Positions 62,031-64,000 of a stretch of 64,000 nucleotides of DNA are shown piece after piece. The notes under the pieces are model-generated. The model ran no database searches. It had not been told where the DNA came from and worked only from the letters and a program-made list of their open reading frames with translations. Position numbers and translations under genes: made by a program. Positions within the stretch are counted from its first letter, which is position 1. The number at the start of each line of letters is the position of its first letter. The stretch comes from Xylanibacter ruminicola (lineage in GTDB: Bacteria; Bacteroidota; Bacteroidia; Bacteroidales; Bacteroidaceae), in the NCBI RefSeq assembly GCF_900142525.1, contig NZ_FRBD01000007.1, forward strand, positions 62,001 to 126,000. The letters run 5' to 3'.

Positions 62031-63561
62031 AGCGTAGCGCCTTATTCAGCATGAAGTAAACCTCGTTATTGCGGAGGGTCTGCTTGAAGTCGGCGATGGT
62101 GGTCTGCTTGTTGATGCGGACATACTCGATGCCAGTCATCTCGGCAAAGTCCTCCCAATACTCCTCGTTGATATCGTAAGAGAAAGCACTGTGGTGAGTA
62201 CCACCTGCCAGGATCCATGCTGCAGCACCAATCTCGAAGGTTGGCTGTGGAATCCACAGAGCTGATGCTACAGGCAGATGAGGCATGGGCTTTGGCTCGA
62301 TGCACTCCACCTCCTGAGAGATGAGACGGAAACGGTTACCCAGGTCAACAACAGTGGCCTTGATACCACGACCGGTCTTTGAGGTGAACACCAGACGGGC
62401 GGTCTGCTGCTTGCGGATACCGATGCCCAGGAAGTGAACCTCGAGCTTTGGCTTGTCGCTGGCAATCATAGGACAGATCTCCAGCATGTGGCTCTGCAGA
62501 CATGATGAACGGTCGCCGGCAAAGTTCAGGGTGTAGTCCTCCAGGAATGAACAACCGGTAGGCATGCCCTGCTGAATCACCCACAGGGTGCGATAGAGGC
62601 AAGCTGTCTTCCAGTCGCCCTCAGCACCGAAACCGTAACCCTCAGCCATCAGACGCTGTGAAGCCAGACCTGGAATCTGGTCGAAGCCACAGAAGTCGGG
62701 TGCATCGATGTCGGCATCGCCCAGGTCGTCGAAGTTGGTAGTGAAGGCAGTAGCACCCTCATCCTTCAGCACGCGGCGCAGGGCAATCTCAGCCTTAGCA
62801 GCATTCTTTACCTTCTGCCAGTAAACCTCCTCACCGCTCTCATCAATCTTGATGGTGTAGAGCTGCTTGTACTCCTCAACAAGGGCGTCAGCCTCGGCAT
62901 CGGTCACCTTCTTAAAGTACTCCATCAGAGAAGATACTGGGTAGTAGTCAACATGGTAGCCCAGACGCTGCTCAAACTCTACGCGGTCGCCATCGGTAAC
63001 AGCTACGTTGTTCATGTTCATACCGAACATCAAACAGCGTACGTCGTGAGCATCTGCAACACCAGCTGCTACGCGAGCCCAAACGGCAATCTGCTTCTGA
63101 GCCTTCTCGTCCTTCCAGTAGCCGCAAACCACCTTACGGGCGATGCGCATACGAGTACAAACATGTCCGAACTCGATATCGCCGTGAGCACTCTGGTTGA
63201 GGTTCATGAAGTCCATATCGATCTCGCTCCAGGGTATCTCAGCGTTATACTGAGTGTGGAAGTGGAGCAGAGGCTTCTGCAGCTGCTGCAGACCCTTGAT
63301 CCACATCTTGGCTGGTGAGAAGGTATGCATCCAGGTGATGATACCTGCGCACTTCTTGTCGTTGTTGGCAGCCAGCATAATCTGTTCTACTTCCTTGCTG
63401 CTGTTAGCTGTGCCCTTATATACAATCTTGACGGGGATGTTGCCAGAGGCATTCAGACCCTCAACCATCTCCTTAGAGTGTCCGTCAACTGCAACTACTG
63501 CATCGCCTCCGTAAAGGAGCTGTGCACCAGTTACCCACCAAATCTCTAAATCTTTAAACAT
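62029..63561 (-). CDS. araA: L-arabinose isomerase
   Basis: A 510-residue cytoplasmic enzyme converting L-arabinose to L-ribulose, manganese dependent. Family motifs: LEIWWVTGAQLLYG near 5, ITWMHTFSPAKMWI near 75, LHFHTQYNAEIPW near 98, EGYGFGAEGDWKTA near 305, and the metal histidine in GGTHHSAFSYD near 450. The length is typical (about 500). It lies between araD and the FGGY kinase in the same direction. Confidence 0.96.
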   Translation of the reverse strand: MFKDLEIWWVTGAQLLYGGDAVVAVDGHSKEMVEGLNASGNIPVKIVYKGTANSSKEVEQIMLAANNDKKCAGIITWMHTFSPAKMWIKGLQQLQKPLLHFHTQYNAEIPWSEIDMDFMNLNQSAHGDIEFGHVCTRMRIARKVVCGYWKDEKAQKQIAVWARVAAGVADAHDVRCLMFGMNMNNVAVTDGDRVEFEQRLGYHVDYYPVSSLMEYFKKVTDAEADALVEEYKQLYTIKIDESGEEVYWQKVKNAAKAEIALRRVLKDEGATAFTTNFDDLGDADIDAPDFCGFDQIPGLASQRLMAEGYGFGAEGDWKTACLYRTLWVIQQGMPTGCSFLEDYTLNFAGDRSSCLQSHMLEICPMIASDKPKLEVHFLGIGIRKQQTARLVFTSKTGRGIKATVVDLGNRFRLISQEVECIEPKPMPHLPVASALWIPQPTFEIGAAAWILAGGTHHSAFSYDINEEYWEDFAEMTGIEYVRINKQTTIADFKQTLRNNEVYFMLNKALR

Positions 63562-63565
63562 AAAA

Positions 63566-63686
63566 TGACCCCCCTCTTATCCCCCGAGGGGGAAGACCAT
63601 ATCAGGGGCATGGGTCTTTGTTATTATTGTAATATTAAATTGTAAGTCACCCTTCTCCTCCCCTCGGGGAGGTCGGGAGGGGGTCA
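63566..63686. repeat. compound palindromic repeat between araD and araA
   Basis: Outer TGACCCCC (63566-63573) is inverse to GGGGGTCA (63679-63686), which overlaps the araD stop. Inner palindromes are CCCCCGAGGGGG (63581-63592) and CCTCCCC-TC-GGGGAGG (63657-63672). It resembles the CCCCTCC palindromes elsewhere in the window and may modulate expression within the operon. Confidence 0.7.
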
Positions 63687-64000
63687 CTTCTTTTTCTGAC
63701 CGTAGTAGGCGTTGGGGCCATGCTTGCGCATGTAGTGCTTCTCGATGAGCAATGGATTCATAGTGAGCTCTGGATTAACCGAGAAGGCTACGAAGGCCAT
63801 CTTAGCGCACTGCTCCATCACCTTGGCGTTATAAACGGCATTATCAGGTGAGGTGCCCCATGAGAACGGACCGTGGTTCTTAACCAATACGGCAGGAGTG
63901 TGATCAGGGTTAATCTTACGGATGTTCAGGATCTCATCCACAATGACATTACCCGTCTCGAGTTCGTAGTTACCCTTCACCTCAGCCTCGGTCATATCGC
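63684..64000 (-). CDS. araD: L-ribulose-5-phosphate 4-epimerase, start beyond window
   Basis: Only the C-terminal 105 residues are visible; the frame remains open to base 64000. Class II aldolase family blocks DMTEAEVKGNYELETGNVIV, VLVKNHGPFSWG and EKHYMRKHGPNAYYGQ are typical of AraD. It converts L-ribulose 5-phosphate to D-xylulose 5-phosphate. An internal ATG at 63995 is not the real start. It is upstream of araA in the arabinose operon; the promoter is outside the window. Confidence 0.93.
   Translation of the reverse strand, partial: DMTEAEVKGNYELETGNVIVDEILNIRKINPDHTPAVLVKNHGPFSWGTSPDNAVYNAKVMEQCAKMAFVAFSVNPELTMNPLLIEKHYMRKHGPNAYYGQKKK

Overview
The window looks like chromosome from a Bacteroidota member, most likely a Prevotella-type (Prevotellaceae) plant-fibre degrader. 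The evidence is three SusC/SusD pairs, Bacteroidota promoters (TTTG, then TAnnTTTG about 20 bases downstream), few Shine-Dalgarno sequences, many Bacteroidota-only families (DUF3160, DUF4153, DUF4468, DUF4957/DUF5123, DUF6078, smalltalk), and a bacteroidal arabinose operon. The assignment below family level is inference.

Layout. 1-2.1 kb: end of thiL, a tRNA-Phe with its own promoter and terminator, and a type II pantothenate kinase. 2.1-19.1 kb: an MFS transporter, a two-domain secreted carboxylesterase, a lactate permease (lctP), a translationally coupled envelope operon (VCBS-like protein, DUF3160 lipoprotein, CapA-like protein), a 1015-residue FAD/Fe-S lactate or glycolate dehydrogenase followed by a second carboxylesterase, an envelope trio (beta-barrel, metallophosphoesterase lipoprotein, DUF4468), and a 40-residue double-glycine peptide with its own promoter. 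19.2-33.8 kb: a pectin/xylan utilisation locus on the minus strand: a membrane sensor fused to an AraC domain, SusC/SusD, pectin methylesterase CE8, CE7 esterase, a sialidase-like/esterase fusion and GH43. 34-40 kb: an accessory island with a truncated HU-like gene, a DUF4595-like lipoprotein, a smalltalk peptide, a VapE/DUF3874 helicase gene bracketed by a 98-bp inverted repeat, DUF6078, and DUF4153. 40-57.6 kb: a second pectin locus (SusC/SusD, DUF4957 surface lipoprotein, GH28, CE12-GH3 fusion) next to an enzyme-free SusC/SusD pair. The two share a 37-bp upstream element. 57.8-64 kb: a CDF metal exporter, then GH51 arabinofuranosidase with FGGY kinase, araA and partial araD.

Many of the genes fit one job. 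Pectin and its arabinan or xylan decorations would be bound by the SusC/D pairs, de-esterified by CE7, CE8 and CE12, and cut by GH28, GH3, GH43 and GH51. Released arabinose would enter the pentose phosphate pathway through AraA, the kinase and AraD. LctP and the FAD/Fe-S enzyme suggest lactate or glycolate use.

The least explained items are the inverted-repeat-flanked VapE/DUF3874 gene (35.77-37.36 kb), the orphan double-glycine peptide with 22-bp direct repeats upstream (18.87-19.13 kb), the kinase-less sensor/AraC regulator, and the element shared by the two SusC promoters.
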